Positions 33,806 to 43,699 are shown, numbered from the stretch's first letter. The stretch is DNA of 64,000 nucleotides from Zoogloea sp. (GCF_023150065.1 NZ_JAKLLN010000013.1:1-64000); one strand, 5' to 3'. Notes: a model not told the origin generated them from the letters alone. Program-made: numbers and translations.

Positions 33806-34786
33806 TCATCGGCCGCGCCGTCTGGCCTCTCCCGGATTGACGCCGAACTGCTTGCGAAATGCCGCTGAGAAGTGGCTCATGTTCGAGTAGCCCAGATCGC
33901 ACGCCACTGCCGACACACTGGTATCGTCCCTCAGCAGGCGGCGCCGCGCCTCGTTCATGCGCTCATGCTGGAACAGGCCGTACACACTGAAGCCGTACAG
34001 CGCGCGAAACCCGCGCTTCAGTTTCGCCGGGCTCAGCCCGTTCTCGCGCGCCACATCCAGGATCAGCGGAGGCTGCGACAGATCGGACAGGAGATGCGCG
34101 CGCGCACGGGCCAGACGCATTTGATCTGCTCGGTCCAATGCGCCTGTGCCACCTATATCCGCCCGCGCCTCCAAAAGCAGGCTCACCAGCGTCAGTCCTT
34201 GTGCCTGCAGCCACAAGGGGTGCCGGTCCCCTGACGATTCGCCGTCGCCCGGACGGTACCGCATCGCGTGCGCCAATGCTTGGGCCGTGGCATGCAATTC
34301 CGTGCCGCGGAGCCCGGTCTCAAAACACAGTCCATTTGATAGCGCACGACGCAGCGTCGGTTCGGCGTCGCCCATCAGTTCCTCGAATGCGTCATGTCGC
34401 ACCATGACGCCAACGCTCTCATAGACACCGTGCTGGTGAAATCGCCAGCACTGATCGGGGCCAAAAGCGATGTTGCCACTGGCCGCGTGAACCTGACGCT
34501 CGTCGATCCGCCGGCCGACACCTTGCCCCTTCATGCCGTTCAGCACCGCGAGGGATTCGCCCAGCAATACGTAGCTGAAATGGATGAACCCGCTGTCATC
34601 GAGCACGCTGAGATCGATCGGGTTGGCCAGACGCGTGGACCAGTGCATCAGCTGCACGCCCTCTCGCGTCGCCACCCGCCGATGACTGGACGTAACAAGG
34701 TCCAGCCCCAAGGCTTCGCTGGGGTCTCTGATCATCTCCGTGGCCAGGAGATGGGGTATCGAAGTAGCTGCGTTGGCCCTGGGCAT
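33806..34786 (-). CDS. AraC-family transcription regulator (PchR/YbtA-like)
   Basis: A 326-residue regulator: N-terminal sensing region (to ~230), then the C-terminal DNA-binding domain (ILDVARENGLSPAKLKRGFR, then VSAVACDLGYSNMSHFSAAF, ending FGVNPGEARR). This form is typical of activators that bind a ferric siderophore, such as PchR and YbtA. I chose the ATG at 34786 because GAGGAA lies ~11 bases upstream and longer in-frame starts read into the divergent promoter. It faces the region D operon across an AT-richer gap with a Fur-box-like site. Confidence 0.87.
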   Translation of the reverse strand: MPRANAATSIPHLLATEMIRDPSEALGLDLVTSSHRRVATREGVQLMHWSTRLANPIDLSVLDDSGFIHFSYVLLGESLAVLNGMKGQGVGRRIDERQVHAASGNIAFGPDQCWRFHQHGVYESVGVMVRHDAFEELMGDAEPTLRRALSNGLCFETGLRGTELHATAQALAHAMRYRPGDGESSGDRHPLWLQAQGLTLVSLLLEARADIGGTGALDRADQMRLARARAHLLSDLSQPPLILDVARENGLSPAKLKRGFRALYGFSVYGLFQHERMNEARRRLLRDDTSVSAVACDLGYSNMSHFSAAFRKQFGVNPGEARRRGR

Positions 34787-34855
34787 CACTGCATCGCTTC
34801 CTCTTGCCTCCGTTGATCCGATGCGGGCAGCAATGAGCCCGTTCCGGGTGGCAAT

Positions 34856-34874
34856 CGTAATACGAATCATTATT
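34856..34874. promoter_or_regulatory. Fur-box-like site between divergent AraC and methyltransferase genes
   Basis: CGTAATACGAATCATTATT agrees with the 19-base Fur consensus at 13 of 19 positions and stands out in GC-rich surroundings. It lies ~97 bases before the methyltransferase start and 70 bases before the AraC start. Confidence 0.65.
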
Positions 34875-34970
34875 ATTGAACAGGGTTGTAACTTTTCCTT
34901 GCGTGGGTCCGAGGGGCTGGGCGTTTGCTTTTGCACCACCACGGATCCATCGAATTCCCTTGATCGACTC

Positions 34971-35816
34971 ATGTCCCAAGCACCGCTCAATCCCGTTTCC
35001 GCAGTTGATGCCACGCCGGTGCTATGCGGCGTACCGCAGACCATGTTGTGGACGCTGCACAACCGCGCCACCGAATCCCTGCGGCCCGATGCTTGGTTTC
35101 GTGATCCGGCGGCCGAGCGCATCTTCCAGTCCATCGCTTTTGACTACCGGGCCCATTTCGGCCGTCCCGACAGTTCGCACGCCACCCGCTCGCAGATGTT
35201 CGACGAGGCGCTGCGTCCGTGGCTCGCCGCGCATCCCGGCGGCACGGTGGTCGAACTCGGTTGCGGGCTGGAGACGCAGTTCCAGCGCTGCGACGATGGA
35301 CGGGTGCGCTGGTTGTGTGTGGATGTGCCGGACGCGATTGCCGTGCGCGAGCGCTACCTGGCACCCAGCGAGCGATGCCGCCATGTTGTGCGCTCCGCGC
35401 TCGACTTGAGCTGGATGGATGAGGTCGAGGCGAGCAACGGTGTCTTCGTCACCGCCCAGGGCCTGTTCATGTATTTCCCCGAAGACGAGGTTGGGTACCT
35501 GATCTCGGCGATGGCGAGGCGCTTCAAAGGGGGCGAACTCATGTTCGACACCATTCCGCGCTGGTTCTCGCGCAAGACGATGGCCGGGCTCGATATCACG
35601 AGCCACTACCGCGCCCCGCCCATGCCCTGGGGTATCAATCGCGACGAAATCGAGACCGTGCTGAGGGCATGGTGCCCACACATCGACTCGGTGCAGAACG
35701 AGCCCTACCGCCGTTTCAGAACCTTCCCTGCGCGGCTGGGCCCCTGGATAGCGCACATACCGGTGCTCGCCAAACTCCTTCCCGCGATCGTGCGCGTGCG
35801 CTTCGCTCGGGAATGA
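34971..35816 (+). CDS. SAM-dependent methyltransferase (leucine carboxyl methyltransferase-like)
   Basis: A 281-residue protein of the LCMT/Ppm1-like class. AWFRDPAAERIFQSI, the SAM-binding VVELGCGLETQFQR near residue 92, the acidic VDVPDAI and the AQGLFMYFPEDEV segment match small-molecule methyltransferases in polyketide and siderophore loci. ATG at 34971 is chosen because the family resemblance starts just after it. It leads the region D operon, 60 bases before the receptor. Its fold differs from the region B methyltransferase. Substrate unknown; modification of an imported or made metallophore is possible. Confidence 0.82.
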   Translation: MSQAPLNPVSAVDATPVLCGVPQTMLWTLHNRATESLRPDAWFRDPAAERIFQSIAFDYRAHFGRPDSSHATRSQMFDEALRPWLAAHPGGTVVELGCGLETQFQRCDDGRVRWLCVDVPDAIAVRERYLAPSERCRHVVRSALDLSWMDEVEASNGVFVTAQGLFMYFPEDEVGYLISAMARRFKGGELMFDTIPRWFSRKTMAGLDITSHYRAPPMPWGINRDEIETVLRAWCPHIDSVQNEPYRRFRTFPARLGPWIAHIPVLAKLLPAIVRVRFARE

Positions 35817-35876
35817 CCGCCCTCTGGCGTCCTCCACAAGCTCCTCTTCGTCCATGCCCGCTCCCCATCTTTCCTC

Positions 35877-38228
35877 ATGACACCCTTCCAAGCCCGCCCG
35901 AACAAAGCCCACCGCATCTCAGCACTTGTCGCACTCGCATCGATCCATTGGACCTGCCTGGCCGCCGAGCTGCCCTTCGACATTCCAACCCAGCCGCTCG
36001 AGGCCGCGCTGAAGCTGTTCGAAGCACAGGCCGGCGTTCCGGTTCAGCGTCCGCTGCAGTGGCCCCAAGGGCTGGCTGAAACCCCGGCCGCTGCACTGAG
36101 CGGCCGCTTCGAGCCAGTGCGGGCGCTGCATCGCCTGCTTGCGGGACACCCCCTCCAGATCGCGGAACACGATGGACGCTTCGTGATCGCGGTGGTCGAG
36201 CAAGCCCAGCCCGCCACCGAGCCGGACAAGACCTTGCCCGCGGTGACGGTCACTGCCCGGCGCGGTGCCGAGCGCGCCAAGGACGTTCCGTTCAGCGTCA
36301 GCACGGTTCAGGGGTTCGAGCTGGAGCAGCGGCGCCTCACCACGCTCGAAGAAGCCCTGCGCGACACCCCTGGCGTGGAGGTCAATGCCTGGGGCGGCTT
36401 CGGCGATGCCAACGTGCGCATGCGCGGCGTGGGGTCGCTGTACCAGGTGAGCAGCGAGGACAGTTCGGTTGTCGTCAATCTGGACGGTACACCGCTGTCG
36501 GCGCGCAACGCTTCGCTGCCCATGCTGGACGTGGAACGCGTCGAGGTGCTCAAGGGGCCGCAGGGCACGCTCTTCGGCCGCAACAGCGAAGCCGGCGCCA
36601 TCAACATCGTCACGCGCAAGCCTACCCGCGAACCCGATGGCTATGCGCGCGTCGAGGCCGGGCAGGAGGGGCAGCGGCTGATCGAGGGCGCCATGGGCGG
36701 TGCGCTCGCCGAGGATTGGAGCGCGCGCATCGCGCTGCGCAGCCAGCAGTCGGACGACGTGGTCCATAACGTCCAGACCGGCAAGCCGATCATGAAGGCC
36801 AAGGAACTCGGCCTGCGCGCCAGCGTGCTGTGGCAGCCGCGGGCCGCGACATCTGTGCTGCTGTCCACCGAGCACCAGGACCAGAAGGACAAGGTCGGCC
36901 TGATGCTGCTGCGGCCTTATGGCGATCCGCCCAGCCTGGACGCGACGCCCGGCCTTTTCGGTGCTGACGTGAAGAGCCACCGGCACGCGCTGGAAATCAA
37001 TCACGACCTGGCGAGCGCAAGGCTGACGTCTCATACCTCATTCCAGCAGCGCCGCGAAGATCAGACCTCGGGGGCCGACCGCATAGTGGCGGCCACCGTG
37101 TTCGGGATGCCCACCGAGTACCTCAAGCAATATCGCCGCGACGAATCCGCGTGGAACCAGGACCTGCGCCTGTCCTCGCTGCCCGGAGCCGCGACGTTCT
37201 GGGTGGCGGGCGTCAATCTGTACGGCTCCAAGCGCGAGTACGACACCACGGTCGGTGGGATGACCGACAACCTGCGCGACTTCGAGACGCGCAGCGAGGC
37301 GGCCTATGGGGAAGTCACGGTGCCGCTCGCGGCCGCGCTGAAACTCACCGGCGGTCTGCGCTACACGCAGGAGCGCAAGAAATACGACGCCAGCTTCGTC
37401 ACCACCGGCTATCCGGCTACTCAGGACAGCCGCTCGCTCGACGACCGGTACGCGACCGGGCGAGTGGCGCTGTCCTGGGCGCTGAACCCCCAGACCAACC
37501 TCTACGGCGTGCTTGCCCACGGACACAAGGCCAAGGGTTTCCAGGACGAGACCTCGCAGGTTGCCGACGGCGATCCCTTCAAGGCCGCCAAGGTCGACAG
37601 CCTGGAACTGGGCATGAAGTTCGAAAGTGCGGACCGCCGTCTCGCATGGACCACCGCCGCCTTCTTCAACCGGGTGCGCGACGATCACATGCTGGGCTAC
37701 GACTACACCACCTTCGCGACCAAGGCGATCAACGCCGATACGCGAACCCGGGGCCTGGAGGTCGAAGGCCAGTGGCGGGCGGCGCCCGGTCTCACCCTCA
37801 AGGGCGGCGCCGTCTACACGGATGCCACCATCACCCGGTCGGTAACGGGCGTGTCCGGCGGAGACGTGGCCACCGGCAACCGCGTGCCGGACGTGCCGCG
37901 CTGGAGCGGCAAGCTCTCCGTCAATTACACCCGGCCGCTGCCCGGTTTCATGGGGCTGGCCTCGCCGCAGCTCACAACGCTGCTGGCCTACCGGGTCATG
38001 AGCACGCGTGCCAACGATCCGCAGAACCACATCTTCCTGCCGTGCTTCCAGAAGATCGACGCGCGTGTCGGCATCGCCTCGGGCGCCGGCGAACTCTATC
38101 TGTGGGTGGACAACCTGCAGGACAAGCGTTACGACCAGTACGTCTACTACTTCACCCCGAATGCCAATGTGGGCATGCCGACGCGCGGCCGGACCGTGGG
38201 GCTGGGTTTCACCTGGCAGTTCTTCTGA
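35877..38228 (+). CDS. TonB-dependent receptor with N-terminal STN (secretin/TonB) signalling domain
   Basis: A 783-residue outer-membrane receptor. A leader is followed by an STN domain (LPFDIPTQPLEAALKLFEAQ to about residue 105), a plug with VERVEVLKGPQGTLFGRNSE and INIVTRKP, and a barrel ending in GLGFTWQFF. STN domains usually signal through a FecR-type anti-sigma partner, yet no fecI/fecR genes lie nearby and the adjacent regulator is AraC type. The plug wording again resembles FyuA-like receptors. The CDF gene starts inside its stop (ATGA at 38228). Confidence 0.92.
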   Translation: MTPFQARPNKAHRISALVALASIHWTCLAAELPFDIPTQPLEAALKLFEAQAGVPVQRPLQWPQGLAETPAAALSGRFEPVRALHRLLAGHPLQIAEHDGRFVIAVVEQAQPATEPDKTLPAVTVTARRGAERAKDVPFSVSTVQGFELEQRRLTTLEEALRDTPGVEVNAWGGFGDANVRMRGVGSLYQVSSEDSSVVVNLDGTPLSARNASLPMLDVERVEVLKGPQGTLFGRNSEAGAINIVTRKPTREPDGYARVEAGQEGQRLIEGAMGGALAEDWSARIALRSQQSDDVVHNVQTGKPIMKAKELGLRASVLWQPRAATSVLLSTEHQDQKDKVGLMLLRPYGDPPSLDATPGLFGADVKSHRHALEINHDLASARLTSHTSFQQRREDQTSGADRIVAATVFGMPTEYLKQYRRDESAWNQDLRLSSLPGAATFWVAGVNLYGSKREYDTTVGGMTDNLRDFETRSEAAYGEVTVPLAAALKLTGGLRYTQERKKYDASFVTTGYPATQDSRSLDDRYATGRVALSWALNPQTNLYGVLAHGHKAKGFQDETSQVADGDPFKAAKVDSLELGMKFESADRRLAWTTAAFFNRVRDDHMLGYDYTTFATKAINADTRTRGLEVEGQWRAAPGLTLKGGAVYTDATITRSVTGVSGGDVATGNRVPDVPRWSGKLSVNYTRPLPGFMGLASPQLTTLLAYRVMSTRANDPQNHIFLPCFQKIDARVGIASGAGELYLWVDNLQDKRYDQYVYYFTPNANVGMPTRGRTVGLGFTWQFF

Positions 38229-39235
38229 TGTGCGACGCCATCATGAGTTCTCTGCCCGTGGCGTCCCGAACCTGCCCGCAAGCCGATGCCTTGGCGCACG
38301 CCCATGACTTCGGTCAGGAGGGGATACGCCCGGCCGAGCGCCGGGTCAGCATGGTGGCCATGCTGACCGTCGCGGTGATGGGCCTGGAGATCGCCGCCGG
38401 GTGGTGGACGGGCTCCATGGCGCTGCTGGCCGACGGGGTGCACATGGGGGGACACGCCGTTGCACTGGGCCTTGCGGCTGGCGCCTATGCCATGTCGCGG
38501 CGCTACGCCCGTGACCGGCGCCTGAGCCTGGGAAGCGGCAAGATCAACGATCTGGCGGCCCACACCAGCGCCCTGATCCTGGCTGTATCCACGGTGTGGA
38601 CCGCCATCGAGTCAGCGCAGCGCCTGCTGAGTCCCGAACCGCTGCGCCCGACGGAAGCCCTGGTCGTGGCCGTGCTGGGGTTGGCGGTGAACCTGCTGTC
38701 CGCTTGGCTCTTGGGCGGTGCGCACGATCATGAACACGACCACGGACACGGACACGACGATCCTCGCGACCACCCCGGCCACGTGCATGACCACAACCTC
38801 GGTGCCGCACTGGCGCATGTGCTTGCCGATGCCGTCACGTCGGTGGCCGCCATCGCCGGTCTGCTCGCCGCCTGGGGCTGGACTTGGCTGGATCCACTGA
38901 TTGCGCTGCTGGCACTGGGCGTGGTGGCGCGCTGGGCCGTCCGACTGCTGCGCCAGACCGGCGCGGTGCTGCTCGATGCCGAAGGTCCCGCCGAACTGCG
39001 GCGCCAGGTGAGCGCCCGGCTCGAAGCGGTGGCCGGCAGCCGCGTGACCGATCTGCACCTGTGGTCGGTGGGCCAGGGCGCCTGGACGCTCGCAGCCTCG
39101 GTGGTCAGTCACGGCCCGGCCGCCACCGAGGTGTACAAGGCCGCGCTCGCCGGCCTGCCCGGCATCCATCACCCGATGGTCGAGATCCATGCCTGCCGCC
39201 ACTGCCAGAGTTCCCATGGAGCGGAGTTGCCATGA
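38228..39235 (+). CDS. dmeF: Cation diffusion facilitator (DmeF-like) metal exporter
   Basis: A 335-residue inner-membrane cation/proton antiporter of the DmeF type (Co/Ni/Zn). The N-terminus HAHDFGQEG, helix II LLADGVHMGGH and helix V HVLADAVTS carry the metal-site His/Asp pairs; between helices IV and V is a His-rich loop (HDHEHDHGHGHDD, residues ~170-190). The C-terminal cytoplasmic domain (VTDLHLWSVGQGAWTLAASV) is intact. It sits inside a siderophore-transport operon, ATGA-coupled on both sides, which suggests the imported ligand may bring metals other than iron. Confidence 0.88.
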   Translation: MCDAIMSSLPVASRTCPQADALAHAHDFGQEGIRPAERRVSMVAMLTVAVMGLEIAAGWWTGSMALLADGVHMGGHAVALGLAAGAYAMSRRYARDRRLSLGSGKINDLAAHTSALILAVSTVWTAIESAQRLLSPEPLRPTEALVVAVLGLAVNLLSAWLLGGAHDHEHDHGHGHDDPRDHPGHVHDHNLGAALAHVLADAVTSVAAIAGLLAAWGWTWLDPLIALLALGVVARWAVRLLRQTGAVLLDAEGPAELRRQVSARLEAVAGSRVTDLHLWSVGQGAWTLAASVVSHGPAATEVYKAALAGLPGIHHPMVEIHACRHCQSSHGAELP

Positions 39236-40503
39236 CCGAGTTTGCGACGACGACACGCCTGCGCACCCCGGCCGGCACCTGGTGGCTGCTGGGCAGTCTC
39301 TACACCACCCAGTTCCTCGCGCTCGGCTTTCTGTCGGTGGCACTGGTTGCGCTGCTGCAGGAGCAGGGTGCCTCCATGTCGCGCGTGAGCCTGATCTATC
39401 TGCTCGGCACGGTCTGGGCCTTCAAGCTCCTGTGGGCGCCGCTGCTGGATCATTTCGGCTGGACCCGGCTGGGCCACTACCGCGGCTGGCTGCTGCTCAC
39501 TCAGGCCGGGCTGGTGCTCGCGCCGCTGGCCATGATGGCGCTCGATCCGGTCGTGGACTTTCCCGCCGTCTATGCGCTGGCCGTGCTCGTCGCCGTGCTG
39601 TCGGCGACGCAGGATGTGGCCACCGACGCCATTGCCTGCCGCACGCTGCCCGAGACCGAACGCGGTTTGGGCAATGGCATCCAGACGGCAGGCGGCCTGC
39701 TGGGGAATCTGCTCGGCGGCGGGGTGTTGGTGATGGCCTACCCGAGCATCGGCTGGAGCGCGTGCATGGGGTGGCTCGCCGCGGGCACGGCCGTATCGCT
39801 CGCACAGCTCGCCTGGCTGAGCGAGCCCGGGCAGCGCCTGACGCCGCTCGCAGCGCGCACCTTGTACGGCCGCTTGCGCACGTTCTGGCCCGATGCCGGG
39901 GGCATCGGCTGGCTGTTCGTGCTGCTCCTGTTTCCCTTCGCGTCGGGACTGGCCTATGGCCTGGTGACGCCGTTGCTGGTGGCGTCAGGCTGGGGCATGG
40001 AGCGCATCGGCCTGGTCACCAACGTTGCCGGTTCGCTGCTCTCGGCGGGCTCGGCGCTGGCGGCCGGCTGGCTGCTGCCACGCTGGGGGCGGCGGCGCGC
40101 ACTGGTCATGGCCGCGGCCATCAATCTCTTCGGCAGTGCGGCGCTGCTGGCCCCCTGGGCCGGCTGGGGCGGCGTTGGCGGGAGCGACGCTGCCCTGACG
40201 CTGGCCGTGTGCCTCTACTTCCTGTGCTACACGCCGCTGCACGTGGTGCTCGCCACGCTGATGATGGACCGTGTCCACCCCGCCAGCGCAGGAACCGACT
40301 ACAGCCTGCAGTTCAGCGTGTTCATGCTGTCCAGCATGGGCTCGGCCACGCTGGCGCCGCTGCTGACCGACGCGCTGGGCATGCGCGACACGCTGCTCGT
40401 CGGCGCCGTCGCCGCCCTCGCGTCGGTGGTGCTGGCTTGGCGCCCCCGCCTGTCGACCCCGCCGGCTCCCGCAACGGCTCCTACACCGGCCCGTCCGTCA
40501 TGA
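39232..40503 (+). CDS. MFS transporter, RhtX/FptX family
   Basis: A 423-residue, ~12-helix transporter. The segments TQFLALGFLSVALVALLQE, LGTVWAFKLLWAPLLDHFGW and LSATQDVATDAIACRTLPET are the family's typical form (the DxATD motif in helix 4-5). RhtX/FptX proteins import rhizobactin and pyochelin across the inner membrane. Coupled by ATGA to the CDF gene and to the ABC gene. Confidence 0.87.
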   Translation: MTEFATTTRLRTPAGTWWLLGSLYTTQFLALGFLSVALVALLQEQGASMSRVSLIYLLGTVWAFKLLWAPLLDHFGWTRLGHYRGWLLLTQAGLVLAPLAMMALDPVVDFPAVYALAVLVAVLSATQDVATDAIACRTLPETERGLGNGIQTAGGLLGNLLGGGVLVMAYPSIGWSACMGWLAAGTAVSLAQLAWLSEPGQRLTPLAARTLYGRLRTFWPDAGGIGWLFVLLLFPFASGLAYGLVTPLLVASGWGMERIGLVTNVAGSLLSAGSALAAGWLLPRWGRRRALVMAAAINLFGSAALLAPWAGWGGVGGSDAALTLAVCLYFLCYTPLHVVLATLMMDRVHPASAGTDYSLQFSVFMLSSMGSATLAPLLTDALGMRDTLLVGAVAALASVVLAWRPRLSTPPAPATAPTPARPS

Positions 40504-42380
40504 ACACGTCCAACACCGCGACCGCCGATCGCTCGGCACTGCCTCCCACAGCCGATCCGCAGGCGGGTGACACCGCAGCACCAACGCCTCGATCGGTGCG
40601 TGCCTCCCCGTGGCGGATCATGCAACCGGTGCGCAGGGGCATCCAGTTCGCCATGGCCCTGTCTGCGCTGGCCACACTGTGCCAATTCGTCGTGCTCGGG
40701 GCGCTGGCCTGGATGGTGCGCGCGCTGCTCGCAGCGACTGACTCAGGTCCATGGCCTTGGCTGGCGCTTGCCGCGGTCGGCACGGTGCTGTTCCTCGTGC
40801 TGCGCATCACGGCCTTCAACCAGTCACACTACGCTGCCTTCCGGCTGGAGACGATCCTGCGCACGCGGGTGGCCGAGCATGCGGCCCGCGTGTCCATGGG
40901 TGAGGTTCAGCGCCTGGGCTCGGGTGCGCTGGCCAAGGTCATGCAGGACGACGTGAATGCGCTGCATGTCTTCGTTGCAGACAGCACTCCCCTGTTTGCT
41001 CGCGCCGCCGTGGCGCCTCTCGCAAGCCTGGCGCTGATGTTCGCGCTGGACTGGCGTCTGGCGCTGGCCGCGCTGGGTGTCGTGCTGGCAGGCCTGGCCG
41101 TGCTGAGCCTGGCCATGCGTGATCGAGTCGAGATGGTGCGCCGGTACAACGAGGCGCGCGAACAGGTGAGCGCCGCTGTGGTGGAGTTCGTCCAGGCCAT
41201 GCCGGTGGTGCGCACCTTCGATACCGGCCAGTCCACCTTCGGCCGCTACCAGCGCGCCCTCGACAGTTACCTGGGCGTCCTCGTGCGTTGGTACGCGGGC
41301 GTGGCATTCAGCGCCCGTTTCGGCATGGCGGCCATGAGCGCGCTGCCCACGCTGGCCGTGCTGCTGGCGCTGGGCGGCTGGCTGTTCCAGGCCGGTCGGC
41401 TCGATTTCGGCACCTGGCTGGCCGTGCTGCTGCTGGGTGCCGGCGTGGCTGAGGCCATGCTGCCGCTGATGACGCTGATGCATCTGGTGGACAAGACCAT
41501 GCTCTCAGTGCGCCGCATCCAGCAGGTGCTGGAACTGCCGGTTCTGCCGCAGCCCGCGGCGGCGCAAGCGCGCACGCCAGCAGACGCCAGCGTGCGCTTC
41601 GAACGCGTCAGCTTCAGCTACGTTGCCGATGCCACCGAGCCCGCCTTGAGCAACGTGAGCTTTTGCGCGGCGCCGGGCACAGTCACCGCCCTCGTGGGCC
41701 CCTCGGGCGCGGGCAAGACGACCGTGGCGCGCCTGATCCCGCGCTTCTGGGACGTGAACGCCGGCCGGGTGCTCGTCGGCGGCGTAGACGTGCGGGATAT
41801 GAGCGCCGACACCTTGATGCGGCACGTGGCCTTCGTCTTCCAGGACACCTTCCTCTTCGCCAGCAGCATCGCCGACAACATCCGCCTGGGCTTGCCCGAT
41901 GCGACGATGGACGAGGTGATCGCCGCGGCCACCGCGGCGCAGGCGCATGAGTTCATCAGCGCGCTGCCGCGCGGCTACGACACCCCGGCCGGCGAGCGTG
42001 GCGTGTTCCTCTCGGGCGGACAGCGCCAGCGCATCACCATCGCCCGCGCCATTCTGCAAAACCGGCCCATCCTCGTGCTCGACGAGGCCACCGCCTTTGC
42101 CGATCCCGAGAACGAGGCCGCACTGGTGCAGGCGCTGTCGGCCCTGATGCAGGGCAAGACGGTGCTCATGGTCGCGCACCGCCTGGCCACCATCCGCGAC
42201 GCCGACCAGATCCTGGTGTTCGACCGCGGCCGCCTGGCCGAATCCGGCACGCACGAGGCGCTGCTGGCAGGGCAGGGCATGGGCGTAGGACAAGGCGTTT
42301 ATGCGCGCCTGTGGGCCGGCTACGAGCGCGCCCAGCACTGGACCTTGCACACCACTCCCGGCTCAAAGGCCCCTGCATGA
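40500..42380 (+). CDS. ABC transporter, membrane-ATPase fusion, YbtP/IrtA-like half
   Basis: A 626-residue half-transporter: six-helix exporter-type membrane domain (residues ~40-340), then an ATPase with Walker A GPSGAGKTT near residue 400, signature LSGGQRQR and Walker B ILVLDEATAFADPENE. The DEATAFADPE wording, in place of DEATSALD, is characteristic of YbtP/IrtA siderophore importers, which use exporter folds to bring ferric siderophore inward. It pairs with the ABC gene at 43696, with an MFS gene between. ATGA-coupled on both sides. A long Ala/Pro-rich N-terminal tail (~35 residues) is unusual. Confidence 0.89.
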   Translation: MNTSNTATADRSALPPTADPQAGDTAAPTPRSVRASPWRIMQPVRRGIQFAMALSALATLCQFVVLGALAWMVRALLAATDSGPWPWLALAAVGTVLFLVLRITAFNQSHYAAFRLETILRTRVAEHAARVSMGEVQRLGSGALAKVMQDDVNALHVFVADSTPLFARAAVAPLASLALMFALDWRLALAALGVVLAGLAVLSLAMRDRVEMVRRYNEAREQVSAAVVEFVQAMPVVRTFDTGQSTFGRYQRALDSYLGVLVRWYAGVAFSARFGMAAMSALPTLAVLLALGGWLFQAGRLDFGTWLAVLLLGAGVAEAMLPLMTLMHLVDKTMLSVRRIQQVLELPVLPQPAAAQARTPADASVRFERVSFSYVADATEPALSNVSFCAAPGTVTALVGPSGAGKTTVARLIPRFWDVNAGRVLVGGVDVRDMSADTLMRHVAFVFQDTFLFASSIADNIRLGLPDATMDEVIAAATAAQAHEFISALPRGYDTPAGERGVFLSGGQRQRITIARAILQNRPILVLDEATAFADPENEAALVQALSALMQGKTVLMVAHRLATIRDADQILVFDRGRLAESGTHEALLAGQGMGVGQGVYARLWAGYERAQHWTLHTTPGSKAPA

Positions 42381-43699
42381 CCACTCCCGCCCCTCAGACC
42401 CATCGCAGCGACGACGTATTGCTGGCCGTCCTGTTCTTCGCCCAGGGCCTGCCCACTGGGCTGGCTTGGCTCGGCTTGCCGGCGTGGCTGCGCAGCCATG
42501 ACGCCGCGCTGGACACCATCGGCCTGGTGAGCCTGACCTTTCTGCCCTGGGCGCTGAAGTTCCTGTGGGCCGCGCCAGTCGAGCGCCTGGCGGTGCGGCT
42601 GGGTTGCGGCCGCGTCATCGTCGCCACGCAACTTGTCGCGGCCCTGGCCTACGCCGCCCTGGCGGCGGTGGATCTGCGTACGCATTTCCTGCCCGGATTG
42701 GTGCTGCTGACCCTGTTGGCCGCCGCCTGCGCAACGCAGGATGTCGCCACCGATCGTCATGCCATCGTCCGCCGGGGGGCAGTCGGCGCCGCGCGCATCA
42801 ACACCCTGCGCTTCGCCGGTTTCACGGGCGGCATGCTGGCGGGCGGATCCGGTCTACTGCTGGCCGGCGCCACGGCGGGCTGGGCCACGTTCATGCTCGC
42901 CTGCGCGTCGGCCATGATCGTCGCGGCCGCCATGGCGATTCGGATGATGCCGGCGACGCGGACACCCGATGGTGCACTCGAACTTCGAGCCCGGGACGAT
43001 GCGGCGCGGGTGCGGATGCGCGGCTTCTTCGAGCGCACGCACCCCTGGACGCTGCTTGCGCTGGCCCTGTTGTTCAAGAGCGCCAGCGCCGCCAGCGAAT
43101 CCATGGTCAAGAGCTTCTGGATAGACCACGGCGTCACGCTGGAGCAGGTGGGCATCATGACCGCGGTGAACCTGGGGCTGTGGGGACTGGTGGGCGCTCC
43201 GCTGGGCGCCTGGCTGCTTGGCCGCAAGGGGCTGTCCGCGCGCGGTGTGGCGGCCGGTGCAGGCCTGTGCCTGGCGCTGCTGCTCGGTCTGCTGGCCGTG
43301 TGCATCCATGGTGGCCTCGGCATCACGTGGTTGCCGACATCGGGCATCGAGTGGGATTGGGTCTACGTGCTGCTGCCAGCGCTGCAGGCGGTGGCCGACG
43401 GCGTGGCATCGATGGGCTTCTTCACCGTCTTCACCCGTGCCGTCGTCGGCCGCCAGCCAGGCACCGACCTCACGCTGGTGATGTGCGCAGAGAGCCTGGG
43501 CGGCCTCGTGCTCGGCGCGCTGGCCGGCGTTTCGGCGGCGCGCCTGGGCTACGCGGCGCATTTCGGACTTGCAGGTGCTGCCTACGCCACCTACATCGCC
43601 TGGGCCTGGCGGGCGCTGCCGCGCGTGGATATCCACGCTGCGGTGGACGAGCGCGCCAGCCAACCCTTCAACGCCACACCGGCCCGAGCTCTGCCATGA
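42377..43699 (+). CDS. MFS transporter, second RhtX/FptX-like (YbtX-like) copy
   Basis: A 440-residue, ~12-helix protein. LLAVLFFAQGLPTGLAWLGL, LPWALKFLWAAPVERLA and CATQDVATDRHAIV place it in the same family as the MFS genes at 39232 and 24988. Its position between the two ABC halves copies the role of YbtX beside YbtPQ. The ATG at 42377 overlaps the ABC stop; in-frame codons further upstream lie inside that gene. ATGA-coupled to the next gene. Confidence 0.86.
   Translation: MTTPAPQTHRSDDVLLAVLFFAQGLPTGLAWLGLPAWLRSHDAALDTIGLVSLTFLPWALKFLWAAPVERLAVRLGCGRVIVATQLVAALAYAALAAVDLRTHFLPGLVLLTLLAAACATQDVATDRHAIVRRGAVGAARINTLRFAGFTGGMLAGGSGLLLAGATAGWATFMLACASAMIVAAAMAIRMMPATRTPDGALELRARDDAARVRMRGFFERTHPWTLLALALLFKSASAASESMVKSFWIDHGVTLEQVGIMTAVNLGLWGLVGAPLGAWLLGRKGLSARGVAAGAGLCLALLLGLLAVCIHGGLGITWLPTSGIEWDWVYVLLPALQAVADGVASMGFFTVFTRAVVGRQPGTDLTLVMCAESLGGLVLGALAGVSAARLGYAAHFGLAGAAYATYIAWAWRALPRVDIHAAVDERASQPFNATPARALP

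Noticed and set aside
37151-38227. The long upstream extension of the CDF frame
   Set aside because: It lies wholly inside the receptor gene; the real start overlaps the receptor stop.
39189-40499. Upstream extension of the first ABC frame
   Set aside because: It is a shadow of the MFS gene; the ATG at 40500 overlaps the MFS stop.
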